The translations under genes and the position numbers were made by a program. DNA of 64,000 bases from Candidatus Heimdallarchaeota archaeon (GTDB taxonomy: Archaea; Asgardarchaeota; Heimdallarchaeia; Heimdallarchaeales; Kariarchaeaceae): NCBI GenBank assembly GCA_026702845.1, contig JADCLS010000008.1, positions 186,001-250,000 of the forward strand. Direction: 5' to 3'. Shown here one piece after another: positions 55,596-64,000 of the stretch; within the stretch, counting starts at the first letter, position 1, and each line of letters opens with the position of its first letter. The notes under the pieces were generated by a model. That model saw only the letters and a program-made list of their open reading frames with translations. It made no database searches and was not told the DNA's origin.

Positions 55596-57190
55596 TTATA
55601 TAGTAGGTATACTTGTTTTACCTGAAAATTATTTATTATTTTGATCGCATATTTTTTGTAGGTAACATCTCTATTTTCTAATTTCTTAATTAATTGATTC
55701 AATTGATTGAATTCAAATTCGGAAAGATTTTGATTTTCATTAATTATACCTTTTATTTCTGAAATATTATTTTTGTAAAATTTAATTATTGCAGAATTAA
55801 CTAATCCAATCAATGAATAATAAGGAATTATTTTTTGAGTAGCTAAATAATCTAAAAGTTCATCATTTTTCTGCAGAATGTTTGCTTTTATCAATTCGAA
55901 AATTCCTTTTACTTTCAAATCTCTTGGAATATAATTCAATTTGGTCTCTTCTATTAATTTTTTAATCTCCTGAATAAATGAGAAATTCTCTCCATTTGTT
56001 TTTAAATTTACCTTTGAAATTAGTATTTTATAATGAATTATTTGATCTTCATGATCTAAGTAAATCCTCTCCATTTCATTAATATATCCCTCTGAGCTCT
56101 CAAAATCATTAACATGATTTAATAGACAAATTAAATCAGTTAATATCGTTGTTTTTAATACATTATTATTGGATATATTATAACCTTCTTTGTATGCTAG
56201 AATTGCTTTTTGAATTTTACCATTATATTGATAACTCATACCTAAATTGTGATATGAATGAGCTTGTACTCGATTTGTTAGGTTATCAATTGATATTTCA
56301 TTTGCCTTTATGGCAAATTCAAGAGATTCTGTTAACTTCCCCATTTTTCTGTATAATATAGTTAATTGGTGATATAATCCATATGTTTCAATTTCATTTC
56401 CATAATCAAAAATTATTTCCATACATTTCGCATAGTATTCTTCAGATTTATCAAAATCTGATAAATCTAAACTCACACTACCCAGATTCAAATTACATTC
56501 GTATAAATCCAAATAATGACCCGAAATTTTTCTGAAATACCAACTTTCCATGAGATTGATCTTCGCATTTTCTAAATCAGAGGTCAACCAGTATGAAATC
56601 CCAAGATAATGATAAAAAGTCCCCATATCGAATACCTGCATTTGCAGATCCAGCTTTCGTTGCTCCCTGAATTCCTTGCGCAACTCACTCAGCACATCAT
56701 TCTGCAAATGAATCGACCTGGGAATATGATCAAACAGGCCAAGTAATCGATCATTTGCCTTTGCATATTCTCCCTTGCGTATCATTGCTACCACTTCCTG
56801 ACATCTCAGTTGGAACTCGAAAAATGCAAAATAATCCTTTGGTTCAATCACCTCATAAAAAGGCTGGATAAACTGAAATAGATCGATTCGTTGAAGGGTA
56901 TCGACTGGGTTTTCCTTCTCCTGTTCTTTCCAAGGCCAATCATACATACCCTCCCGTGTTAGTTTGTGTGCATAGGGCCAGCAAGCCATGAAATACTCAT
57001 CTGCATGGGCAAACTCACCCTTGGATCCCAGGTGGACACCTACCAGCATATTCAACTCAATTAGTCTTTCAGGAGTAGACTCTAATTTCAAAGATTCCTC
57101 AGCAATTCTACAGGCCAAATCGTCAGTAAGTTGAAAATCAAGTGTTGAGATCAATTTAGTTAACTCATTGAGATCGTTTTGGAGGCCCAT
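55592..57190 (-). CDS. TPR-rich protein
   Basis: A 532-residue helical protein with multiple TPR-like repeats (Y-L-G-I-S-Y-W-L-T-S-D-L-E-N-A, N-L-G-S-V-S-L-D, Y-H-N-L-G-M-S-Y-Q-Y) over residues 190-370. There are unconserved helices at both ends and no catalytic motif. ATG 57190 is preferred, since TTTATATAAT is about 27 nt upstream; a TTG at 57211 is the other choice. Probable protein-binding scaffold or regulator. Confidence 0.72.
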   Translation of the reverse strand: MGLQNDLNELTKLISTLDFQLTDDLACRIAEESLKLESTPERLIELNMLVGVHLGSKGEFAHADEYFMACWPYAHKLTREGMYDWPWKEQEKENPVDTLQRIDLFQFIQPFYEVIEPKDYFAFFEFQLRCQEVVAMIRKGEYAKANDRLLGLFDHIPRSIHLQNDVLSELRKEFREQRKLDLQMQVFDMGTFYHYLGISYWLTSDLENAKINLMESWYFRKISGHYLDLYECNLNLGSVSLDLSDFDKSEEYYAKCMEIIFDYGNEIETYGLYHQLTILYRKMGKLTESLEFAIKANEISIDNLTNRVQAHSYHNLGMSYQYNGKIQKAILAYKEGYNISNNNVLKTTILTDLICLLNHVNDFESSEGYINEMERIYLDHEDQIIHYKILISKVNLKTNGENFSFIQEIKKLIEETKLNYIPRDLKVKGIFELIKANILQKNDELLDYLATQKIIPYYSLIGLVNSAIIKFYKNNISEIKGIINENQNLSEFEFNQLNQLIKKLENRDVTYKKYAIKIINNFQVKQVYLLYN

Positions 57191-57285
57191 GATAGTATCT
57201 GAATACTTCAATTATATAAAATGCTCATTGATTGGATAGAATTGAAAAAAAACATACAATTAGATTTCTTTTGTTAATAAACAAT

Positions 57286-57690
57286 TTAGGGAGTAAATTT
57301 GTAATACACTCTTGTATCGTCAACCTTCTGCATTTTGAATTTCATTTTCATACCAATCTTAGGTTTGGCCATGATTCCTGTCAGATGAGCAAGTACTCGC
57401 AATCCAGGTTCAAATTCTCCAATTGCAGCGACATAAGGTGCCTTGTCAGCCATGTTATCAGGTGCAAAGTGGATGACTGTCCATCCAACAAGAGTTGCCT
57501 CTGTTGGCATGGAGAATTCCTCCATATCACTTGCATAGCATTCACTGCATCCCTTTTGTGGGGGAAAGTACTTTTCTCCACAAGCTTTGCATTTGGTTCC
57601 TGCAAATTTTCCACTCAAGAGATTGGTGGCGAATTGCTGCATAAGATCACTATAATCCTCGATTGATACTACTCCGAATTTTGCAGACAT
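57286..57690 (-). CDS. Zn-ribbon/OB-fold acyl-CoA-associated protein (DUF35)
   Basis: The N-terminal zinc ribbon with C-K-A-C (34, 37) and C-S-E-C (48, 51), a linker, and the OB-fold with V-G-W-T-V-I-H and P-Y-V-A-A-I match DUF35. It begins 1 nt after the thiolase stop, and such pairs form a complex in archaeal acyl-CoA metabolism that helps channel CoA esters. Confidence 0.87.
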   Translation of the reverse strand: MSAKFGVVSIEDYSDLMQQFATNLLSGKFAGTKCKACGEKYFPPQKGCSECYASDMEEFSMPTEATLVGWTVIHFAPDNMADKAPYVAAIGEFEPGLRVLAHLTGIMAKPKIGMKMKFKMQKVDDTRVYYKFTP

Positions 57691-57691
57691 C

Positions 57692-58846
57692 TTAGCCCCT
57701 CCCGTAGATTAGGACATTAACAAACTGTCCAGACTGACCTACATTATGTGATAGACCATATTCTGCACCATCCACCTGACGATCTCCTGCTTCACCCAGC
57801 AATTGCTTGCGGATCTCATAAGCCTGTGATACACCAGTGGCACCCAGTGGATGTCCCTTGGATTTCAAACCACCATCAATATTTACTGGTGTGGATCCAC
57901 CGATATAGGTCTGCTTATCAAGCACTGCCTGACCTGCTTCCTCAGGTGTGAAGAAGCCTAGATCAGATATGGCCATCAATTCCGCGATGGTGAAACAATC
58001 GTGTACCTCAGCCAGACTCATATCTTTAGCAGTGAGACCTGCCATCTTATATGCCTCTGCAGCTGCTCGTTGTGCACCAACCAACTCGTAAAGCGTCTTA
58101 CGTTTAGCCATCATCATGGTGTCCGAGCCACTACCAATTCCCTTAATCTGTATAGGAGTATCTGTGTACTTCTTGGCCAGGTCATCTCTGGTCACAAGAA
58201 CGGCTGCTCCACCATCGGAGATGAGTGAACAATCATAGAGATTGAGTGGGGTGGCCACATCAACAGCACCCATAGCCTCTTCAAGAGTAATTTCCTTGCG
58301 TAGATGTGCCTTCTCGTTTTTGTTGCCATAGAAATGATTCTTCACGCCGATGCTGCTCAAAATCTCACGGGTTGTTCCGTACTTGTGCATATGTGCAGAA
58401 GCCATCAATGCATAGTATCCGGGGAAGGATACACCAAAGGGGAACTCCCATCGACTATCTCCTGCCCTCGCCATCAATTCTGTAGCTTCTGATGAACTCA
58501 CAGCACTCATCTTCTCCACACCAACAACCAGCACGGTATCACGGATACCAGCCTCGATCATATTATAGGCTGCAATTATTCCTGCTGTTCCGGTGGCACA
58601 GGCACTCTCCACACGCAAGGTGGGCTTACCAGACATACCGATCTCATCATTAATGACAGCGGCTGGAGCTCCCTGCCCGGAGAATCCATCTCCTGCAACA
58701 CCAATTACTGTGGCATCAATATCTTTTCTATCAATGCCCTTCTCTGAAGTCATGAGTTCACTCACGGCCTCCCAAGCTAAATCTCTCAGGCTTGCCTCAG
58801 TTCGCTTACCAAACTTAGACTGGCCTGCTGCAACAATACTTACCAT
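57692..58846 (-). CDS. Thiolase (acetyl-CoA acetyltransferase family)
   Basis: A 384-residue protein with the nucleophile Cys83 in E-S-A-C-A-T-G, E-V-H-D-C-F and the terminal G-H-P-L-G-A-T-G, all characteristic of SCP2/acetyl-CoA thiolases from archaea. It condenses or cleaves acyl-CoA units. It forms an operon with DUF35 downstream. GAGGT lies about 12 nt before the ATG, and the acyl-CoA motif about 100-123 bp before. Confidence 0.93.
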   Translation of the reverse strand: MVSIVAAGQSKFGKRTEASLRDLAWEAVSELMTSEKGIDRKDIDATVIGVAGDGFSGQGAPAAVINDEIGMSGKPTLRVESACATGTAGIIAAYNMIEAGIRDTVLVVGVEKMSAVSSSEATELMARAGDSRWEFPFGVSFPGYYALMASAHMHKYGTTREILSSIGVKNHFYGNKNEKAHLRKEITLEEAMGAVDVATPLNLYDCSLISDGGAAVLVTRDDLAKKYTDTPIQIKGIGSGSDTMMMAKRKTLYELVGAQRAAAEAYKMAGLTAKDMSLAEVHDCFTIAELMAISDLGFFTPEEAGQAVLDKQTYIGGSTPVNIDGGLKSKGHPLGATGVSQAYEIRKQLLGEAGDRQVDGAEYGLSHNVGQSGQFVNVLIYGRG

Positions 58847-58945
58847 TGTGCTTTAATTACCTCTATCATCATGCTCGCGCTAATTAATTTAAATGTAGTG
58901 TCGATCGTTTAATAAAAGTGCTCAAAATTGGATATAGTACGATAT

Positions 58946-58969
58946 TTTACCTTCCTATGGGTAGGTAAA
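58946..58969. promoter_or_regulatory. Acyl-CoA motif site 3
   Basis: TTTACC at 58946-58951 and GGTAGGTAAA at 58960-58969, with CCTATG between, the same arrangement as site 1. It lies about 100-123 bp upstream of the thiolase start and 48 bp before a small plus-strand frame at 59017. Confidence 0.6.
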
Positions 58970-59016
58970 CCAGGTATACTTTATCATGGTATGATTATTC
59001 TGAATTAAGAAAATTA

Positions 59017-59175
59017 ATGAATGAGGAGTTCATCAAGTATTTCTTTGAACAGGAAAACCGACAGGTCTTCTATTTGAATGATTTTATTATTGCAAATCTC
59101 TTTCTTCTCAGCATAGTATCAAGTGATGAAAATATTCGATCCTACCAAATGAAGCTGGGGAATAGTGCACCTTGA
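59017..59175 (+). CDS. Possible 52-residue protein
   Basis: The frame M-N-E-E-F-I-K-Y-F-F-E-Q-E-N-R runs to a TGA at 59173-59175, overlapping the end of the convergent membrane hydrolase. It is mixed charged and hydrophobic with no family. It is divergent from the thiolase across acyl-CoA motif site 3. Low confidence; it could be a fragment. Confidence 0.3.
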   Translation: MNEEFIKYFFEQENRQVFYLNDFIIANLFLLSIVSSDENIRSYQMKLGNSAP

Positions 59176-60824
59176 GGTAAAATTAACCATTGAAGAAGAA
59201 ATGATTGCATAAAACTAGTAATAAATAAATTCTTCCCTTTCTTCTGAAGTAACCATCCAAGGGATAAGGTCATTCCATATTTGATAAAATTGATGACTGC
59301 ACCATGAATCCCAGAAATTGAGCCAATCATGATATAAAATAAGATTAGAACAAAGAAAGGCATCAAGGCTAGTAAGAGTAATTTTCTATATTCTGATGAT
59401 TTTGCACCGATTTTGTAAAACATAACTAGTTCTGAATTTCCAATGAGATAGGCAAAGAAATTGATGAAAGTAAAGATTATCAGCCAGATAAATCGTTCAT
59501 TAAGTGGAAAAGTAAAAGAATGGCCTGTATTTGAAAATATTGTCGTAAGCATAATAAAAACAAATGCATATATTATTGATACTTGCAAATCTTTGGAAGA
59601 GAAATCAAGATTTTTGTCTTTTGATAGGCTCTGCCATCCCCCTTTCATTCCAGGAAATTTTGATTTCTTGTATAATATGAAATTGATCAACCCATAGCCT
59701 GAAATGAATCCTAGTGTGGTAAGACTAAATACAGGTATATTTAGAGGTAGGAGCATTAAAAATACTGTTATAAATCCCATAATTGGTAATGCTAATAACC
59801 ATAAAACAAATTTCCATCTGAAAAACCTGCGTTTATCTACAATCTCTGTATAATTTAAATATCCATTCGCAATGTTCAGATCATTTGGGTACAATTTTGC
59901 TATCGACAGGGGAAGATAGAGAAGCAGAATAATTAGAACTAGCCACAGAATTATTTTTGTATTTATACTTTCTATTGCATTTTCTGCATTTAAATCTTGA
60001 TTGATAATGGTGTCAATCCATTGGATCGCATATGAAATTATCCTAGGTGAATATACCTCAAAACTATGAAGTATATGAGGAAAAATAACTAATTCTTTGA
60101 GATATCCATTTACTGATGTGATTGCTCTATGTTTTGATGAATCTGATTGAACTCCAGATAACCTACTATATAGAAGATGAGCAGCTTCAATGGTGAGAAT
60201 ATCATCCCAAGAACCACTCATTAAAAGTATATTCGTTTCAGGTGTAGTTGGTCCCAGATTATTGATCCATTCTATATCATTATCGGTAACTCCTGTAAAA
60301 AACTCAGATTGAGTATTGGTGATAAGAGAGATTTGAGTACCCAGAAGAATGAGACCAGCAGATAATTCAGAAAGAAGAAACTGTGACTGTAATGCAACTC
60401 TAGCTCCTAGACTGTGCCCAACAATAAAGATTTCTTTCTCACTCAACCCAGTCTTAAGTTTGAACTGATTAAGAGCATCAAGTACTTGTAGTGCCATTCG
60501 ATCAGTTTCTGCATTATCAAAATCAATATTACCAGAAGATCTCCCATGACCTGAAAAATCAAATGTAAAAGTATGAAATCCTAATTTGACAAATTCTGCA
60601 GTTATGGTTCTTATAGCTACTTGATCAGAACCGAAACCTTCCAGTAACATAATACCCTTTGAAATTGCCCCTTTGTAATAATTCGCCGATAGACTATTCC
60701 CTTCATGATCATCAAATAGAAATGATTCTTTGTTAATAAGTTCTCTATCAATAATCAATAGGGTAATCAGAGATGCAGTTATTGAAAAAAGAATTACCAT
60801 ACATTTAATTTTGTTCTTATCCAT
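59142..60824 (-). CDS. Alpha/beta hydrolase with C-terminal multi-pass membrane domain
   Basis: After an N-terminal transmembrane helix comes an alpha/beta hydrolase domain: F-D-F-S-G-H-G-R-S-S, G-H-S-L-G-A-R (nucleophile Ser near residue 139) and F-P-H-I-L-H-S. About eight hydrophobic helices from residue 290 onward form a membrane domain. The fusion of a serine hydrolase to a multi-helix membrane part is unusual. Substrate unknown. Confidence 0.75.
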   Translation of the reverse strand: MDKNKIKCMVILFSITASLITLLIIDRELINKESFLFDDHEGNSLSANYYKGAISKGIMLLEGFGSDQVAIRTITAEFVKLGFHTFTFDFSGHGRSSGNIDFDNAETDRMALQVLDALNQFKLKTGLSEKEIFIVGHSLGARVALQSQFLLSELSAGLILLGTQISLITNTQSEFFTGVTDNDIEWINNLGPTTPETNILLMSGSWDDILTIEAAHLLYSRLSGVQSDSSKHRAITSVNGYLKELVIFPHILHSFEVYSPRIISYAIQWIDTIINQDLNAENAIESINTKIILWLVLIILLLYLPLSIAKLYPNDLNIANGYLNYTEIVDKRRFFRWKFVLWLLALPIMGFITVFLMLLPLNIPVFSLTTLGFISGYGLINFILYKKSKFPGMKGGWQSLSKDKNLDFSSKDLQVSIIYAFVFIMLTTIFSNTGHSFTFPLNERFIWLIIFTFINFFAYLIGNSELVMFYKIGAKSSEYRKLLLLALMPFFVLILFYIMIGSISGIHGAVINFIKYGMTLSLGWLLQKKGKNLFITSFMQSFLLQWLILPQGALFPSFIW

Positions 60825-61372
60825 AATCCATACCTAATCTTGATAATTTTAAGAATAATGGGGCATTTTCATTAATAATTTCTTATTTGTCACCTTTTTT
60901 TTCATTAAGATGAGACATTTTTACAAATCTCCTCTAATAATACACCCACATCCATATTTTCCTATACCTAGTATAATTTTAGCTATACTCAATGATATAT
61001 TATTATCTAAATAATAAATGTTTAGTTTTCTTAAATCGAGAATTAATTATCTCGGTATACTGATAGCTGTTAATCGAAAATTCTTATAAATAATTCATCA
61101 GTATAGGTATCACTGAATTTTACTCTTGTAGCAGATGATGTTAAATCAACAAATTCAATGAATAGAGTAGAAAAAATGATAGTTAAAACATTTATATACT
61201 GATTCCATTCACTTGCTTGGTTCTGCACAACATTTTTATAAACCAAATCCCATTATTTTTATGGCTAAACATACTTACACTCGGTCAGGTTCAATCCTGA
61301 ATGCTGGTTGGTAAAAGATCAAGTCAATGATAGGGGTTTTGTCACCGTCCTATCACAATGAGGTGCACGTCA
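60825..61372 (+). promoter_or_regulatory. Long leader region of the KamA-family gene
   Basis: This 548-bp stretch lacks a firm gene. Two TATA-like elements (61190-61198 and TTTTTATAAA, 61233-61242) precede a possible 17-codon peptide, MAKHTYTRSGSILNAGW, from ATG 61261 with the second TATA about 24 nt upstream. TCAGG/CCTGA (about 61284-61299) and GATAGG/CCTATC (about 61329-61354) could form stems. The upstream 350 bp are A/T-rich with nothing further seen. Confidence 0.4.
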
Positions 61373-62779
61373 ATGAAGTACAAAGCGTATACGTTACGGA
61401 ACGTGGAGAAGATCAAAGAGATAGAAGATCTTCCCGAACAGATGGTAGAAGAAATGAGAACTGTTGCACAGGTACTACCGTTCAAAACCAATAATTATGT
61501 GATTGATGAGCTGATCAACTGGGATAATGTTCCAAATGATCCAATGTTCAGGCTAACCTTCCCACAGAGGGAAATGTTGACTGCGTATCATTATGCACTC
61601 ATGCATGGGGTGCTAAAGACTGGAGATACTCATCTTATCAAGGATATGGCCAATGGTATACGATTGGATCTCAATCCACATCCTGCAGGTCAGAAGCAAT
61701 ATAATGTACCGTTTTTACATGATCAGAGATTAGATGGTTTACAGCACAAGTACAGGGAAACCCTTCTGTTCTTCCCCAAACACGGTCAAGTCTGCCATGC
61801 ATTTTGTAGTTTCTGCTTTAGATGGCCACAGTTCACTAATCTTGCGGATATGAAATTCGCCAGTCAGGAAGTGGATAAGGTAATTGAATATTTACAATTG
61901 CATCCAGAGGTTACCGATCTTTTGGTAACTGGTGGTGATCCCATGACCATGTCACCCAAGCTGATCAGACAGTATATTCAGAGTATTGCCGAGGCAGATA
62001 TATCATCACTCAAAACCATCAGAATTGGATCAAAAACTCTCAGTTACTGGCCTTACAAGTATACAGAAGGGAGAGATGCACAAAAAACATTAGATATTTT
62101 CAAAACCATCGTGGATGAGGGGATACACTTGAGTTTCATGGCTCATTTCAATCATCCACAAGAACTCTCAACACATGTGCTTGAGGATGCAGTGACTGAG
62201 ATCAATAATACAGGTACGATGATCCGAACCCAATCCCCACTGCTCAATCATATTAATAATGATCCATCAATCTGGGCTAGGATGTGGCAAAAACAAGTGG
62301 AATTGGGGATGATACCGTATTACATGTTTCAGGTGAGGGATACTGGAGCTCAGCATTACTTTAGTGTCAGTATTGAACGAGCATGGCAGGTGTTCAGACA
62401 AGCATATACTAGAGTATCGGGTATAGCTCGAACGGTGAGGGGGCCTTCCATGTCAGCAAATCCAGGAAAGGTGGAAATCCTTGGAATATCAGAATTTAAT
62501 AACCAGAAATATTTTGCACTCAGATTCATTCAGGGACGTAATCCTAATTGGGTGAATCGACCCTTCTATGCAAAGTATGATCCTCAGGCAACATGGTTGG
62601 ATGAACTTGTTCCAGCTACTGGGGATCAGTTCTTCTTTGAAAGTGAAATGCACAAGTATCTCAGACCGTATGGACAAATACAGCTCAAGCTCATTCAACC
62701 AGAAAATATTAGGGTACCCATTAAGAATGACCTAATATTCCCATATCTTGAGGAGGAAGGTTCAGTTGGTGGCGATTAG
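61373..62779 (+). CDS. KamA-family radical SAM protein (lysine 2,3-aminomutase-like)
   Basis: Cys141, Cys145 and Cys148 in C-H-A-F-C-S-F-C-F form the 4Fe-4S site. L-V-T-G-G-D-P follows as the SAM motif, and PLP/substrate-type sequences follow in the barrel. Lysine 2,3-aminomutases need SAM and PLP; a lysine or glutamate substrate cannot be told apart here. The start is ATG 61373: GAGGTG lies 7 nt before it, whereas ATG 61358 has no ribosome-binding site. Confidence 0.85.
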   Translation: MKYKAYTLRNVEKIKEIEDLPEQMVEEMRTVAQVLPFKTNNYVIDELINWDNVPNDPMFRLTFPQREMLTAYHYALMHGVLKTGDTHLIKDMANGIRLDLNPHPAGQKQYNVPFLHDQRLDGLQHKYRETLLFFPKHGQVCHAFCSFCFRWPQFTNLADMKFASQEVDKVIEYLQLHPEVTDLLVTGGDPMTMSPKLIRQYIQSIAEADISSLKTIRIGSKTLSYWPYKYTEGRDAQKTLDIFKTIVDEGIHLSFMAHFNHPQELSTHVLEDAVTEINNTGTMIRTQSPLLNHINNDPSIWARMWQKQVELGMIPYYMFQVRDTGAQHYFSVSIERAWQVFRQAYTRVSGIARTVRGPSMSANPGKVEILGISEFNNQKYFALRFIQGRNPNWVNRPFYAKYDPQATWLDELVPATGDQFFFESEMHKYLRPYGQIQLKLIQPENIRVPIKNDLIFPYLEEEGSVGGD

Positions 62780-62835
62780 AGTATTGCCTAGTAACCAGCA
62801 TTTATATTCACCCCTGTTAGTATGGAATCACTATC

Positions 62836-63738
62836 ATGAGACTAATGTACTACTGGAGAACATTGAGAAAAACAAGTAAATTACTACAGGAAAAACAATT
62901 CGATCAATGCCTTGAATATCTTGATGAAGTACTTGAAGAGTACCCAGAATTCAAAACTGAGATCTACTACTATAAATTGGTGGTTTATGCTGAGCTGAAA
63001 CAGGATGTGATGATACTAGAGCTAATTGATGAGGTGGTTAGCAGTGGAGGATGGTTTCATGAGGCACTGTTTGATGAGAAGGATATCTCTGAGAAGAATA
63101 AAGAATCCTTCAAATTGCTGATGCAACAGGCTATGGACAACAAGATGAAGGATTCTAAGGAGACAATACTTGAAGTACATGGATCACTTCCATTGTTTGT
63201 TGCATTGCATGGACAATCTAGTATCCTATCACAGGAATTAGAGGTATTGAAGAGTATAGAGGAAGCTGGATATCAAATTATTCAACCACAGACTTATAAT
63301 CGCTACTGGTCAGGAATCACTACTGGATACTGGCCGGAATACAACAAATCACTCTCCCAGATCGAGGCTCAATTACCCGATTTTACACTACCCTGTATCA
63401 CTGGTGGATTATCCATGGGTGGAGGATTGGCGATCGTGCTTGCTCTTTCAGGTAGAATACCATGCAAGGGATTTATCGTTGTAGCACCAGGAGGTATTCA
63501 TCGAGATGATCCAGAACAATGGCGAGATCTTATAGATGCCTCACCCAACAAAGAAATCAAGGGGTTGATCATTCGTGGAACAGAAGATCAAGCCATATCA
63601 CTGGAGTATACAGAAACATTGGTGGAGATTTTAAATGAGAAAGGTGTGGAGGTGCAATTCATGCAAATTGAGGGTTTGGGACACTGGTATCCTGATAATC
63701 TCAAAGAAATAATAGAATCATTTATCAGTACTCTTTAA
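62836..63738 (+). CDS. Alpha/beta hydrolase with helical N-terminus
   Basis: The N-terminal 100 residues are TPR-like and helical (Y-W-R-T-L-R-K-T-S-K-L-L and F-D-Q-C-L-E-Y-L-D-E-V-L). An alpha/beta hydrolase domain follows with L-H-G-Q-S, G-G-L-S-M-G-G-G (nucleophile Ser), an acidic residue in R-G-T-E-D-Q and the final His in G-L-G-H-W. It is 57 bp downstream of the KamA-family gene and probably co-transcribed. Substrate unknown. Confidence 0.75.
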   Translation: MRLMYYWRTLRKTSKLLQEKQFDQCLEYLDEVLEEYPEFKTEIYYYKLVVYAELKQDVMILELIDEVVSSGGWFHEALFDEKDISEKNKESFKLLMQQAMDNKMKDSKETILEVHGSLPLFVALHGQSSILSQELEVLKSIEEAGYQIIQPQTYNRYWSGITTGYWPEYNKSLSQIEAQLPDFTLPCITGGLSMGGGLAIVLALSGRIPCKGFIVVAPGGIHRDDPEQWRDLIDASPNKEIKGLIIRGTEDQAISLEYTETLVEILNEKGVEVQFMQIEGLGHWYPDNLKEIIESFISTL

Positions 63739-63995
63739 GCCTGCAGATATTCCTTATATCTTAGTTTCAACGTATCCTTCTCTTCCTTGGTTAAATTATG
63801 CCATCTGATCTGCTGAATTGCCCCCTCAAGTGCATATAATTTATTGTAACAACCATCCCCCTTCTTGTCCACTAATCTGATGAACACCTCTACAGCACCT
63901 AGATCAGCTAATTCATCAAAACTGGTTATTCCGATAGCAAGTAATTCATCTGCTAGTTTATCTCCTATATTGGGTAAATCACGCAATGATTCCAT
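63735..63995 (-). CDS. TfoX C-terminal domain protein (possibly incomplete)
   Basis: The sequence L-P-N-I-G-D-K-L-A-D-E-L-L-A-I-G-I, D-L-G-A-V-E-V-F and L-Y-A-L-E-G-A-I-Q-Q-I-R-W is the TfoX_C domain, a helix-hairpin-helix-like fold. No in-frame stop is seen between the ATG at 63995 and the window edge, so it may extend beyond. It converges with the hydrolase gene. Confidence 0.8.
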   Translation of the reverse strand: MESLRDLPNIGDKLADELLAIGITSFDELADLGAVEVFIRLVDKKGDGCYNKLYALEGAIQQIRWHNLTKEEKDTLKLRYKEYLQA

Positions 63996-64000
63996 ATAGC

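Noticed and set aside
57232..57666. A 144-codon plus-strand frame over the DUF35 gene
   Set aside because: Antisense to a conserved gene in a clear operon.
1..64000. CRISPR arrays and prophage
   Set aside because: No regularly spaced repeat clusters, cas genes or phage structural genes were found.

Overview
The window is AT-rich and archaeal. Supporting signs are an eL18-uL13-uS9 ribosomal protein cluster, an STT3/AglB oligosaccharyltransferase, an A/V-type ATPase subunit D, and a tRNA-Thr(UGU) whose 18-nt intron sits in a canonical bulge-helix-bulge at position 37/38. Many genes also have a TATA-like box 24-29 nt before the start codon, the pattern of leaderless archaeal transcripts. Roadblock/longin-like modules, a B-box-like zinc finger with a membrane anchor, a RING-like C-terminal zinc motif and abundant TPR proteins make an Asgard archaeon (perhaps Heimdallarchaeia-like) my best guess. 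This is inference, since no diagnostic eukaryotic signature protein is present. Bacterial-type genes (UvrB, UvrC, FeoAB, Eis-like acetyltransferase, B12-dependent RNR, HinfI/CcrM-like methylase) are mixed in.

Layout. 0-9.4 kb: PanE-like reductase, BFN-domain protein, ribosomal cluster, hydrolase, COG2108 radical SAM protein, TPR/AbrB/wHTH-TPR proteins and an exported transglutaminase-like protein. 9.6-12.3 kb: poorly conserved genes with a scrambled zone of decayed duplicates and a frameshifted zinc-ribbon membrane protein. 12.5-19.3 kb: AglB, AtpD, a membrane sensor-like protein, a bactofilin-like Gly-Pro repeat protein and an MFS transporter. 19.3-20.4 kb: intron-bearing tRNA-Thr, an 18-bp palindrome and a free-standing LAGLIDADG endonuclease. 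20.5-28 kb: small-molecule enzymes, the feoA-feoB-feoC operon and uvrB. 28-34.5 kb: a DDE transposase, a C45-type acyltransferase, a nucleotidyltransferase and uvrC. 34.6-39.6 kb: an internally duplicated receiver-like/roadblock-like protein, a possible ribbon-helix-helix protein and the B12-dependent RNR. 39.7-51.5 kb: ATC-hydrolase-like, DUF4256, DUF4386, Lrp-type regulator, B-box protein, 3-hydroxyacyl-CoA dehydrogenase, GH13, DUF2203, GNAT and M14 carboxypeptidase. 51.6-64 kb: RING-like protein split by an in-frame TAG, enoyl-CoA hydratase, RAMA-domain methylase, zinc and TPR proteins, thiolase-DUF35 operon, membrane hydrolase, KamA-family radical SAM enzyme, hydrolase and a TfoX-C protein.

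How genes connect. The clearest system-level signal is a shared upstream motif (core GGTAGGTAAA preceded by a TACC-rich arm). It lies 80-130 bp before three separate acyl-CoA genes: 3-hydroxyacyl-CoA dehydrogenase, enoyl-CoA hydratase and the thiolase-DUF35 operon. Together these encode most of a beta-oxidation/acyl-CoA cycle, and the motif looks like the operator of an undescribed local regulon. Other notable points are an RNR whose conserved N-terminus has no ATG/GTG/TTG but has a strong Shine-Dalgarno before ATT, a possible hairpin plus duplicated ribosome-binding site ahead of the ribosomal cluster, and a structured leader with a possible 17-codon peptide ahead of the KamA-family gene. All assignments are by eye, without database searches.
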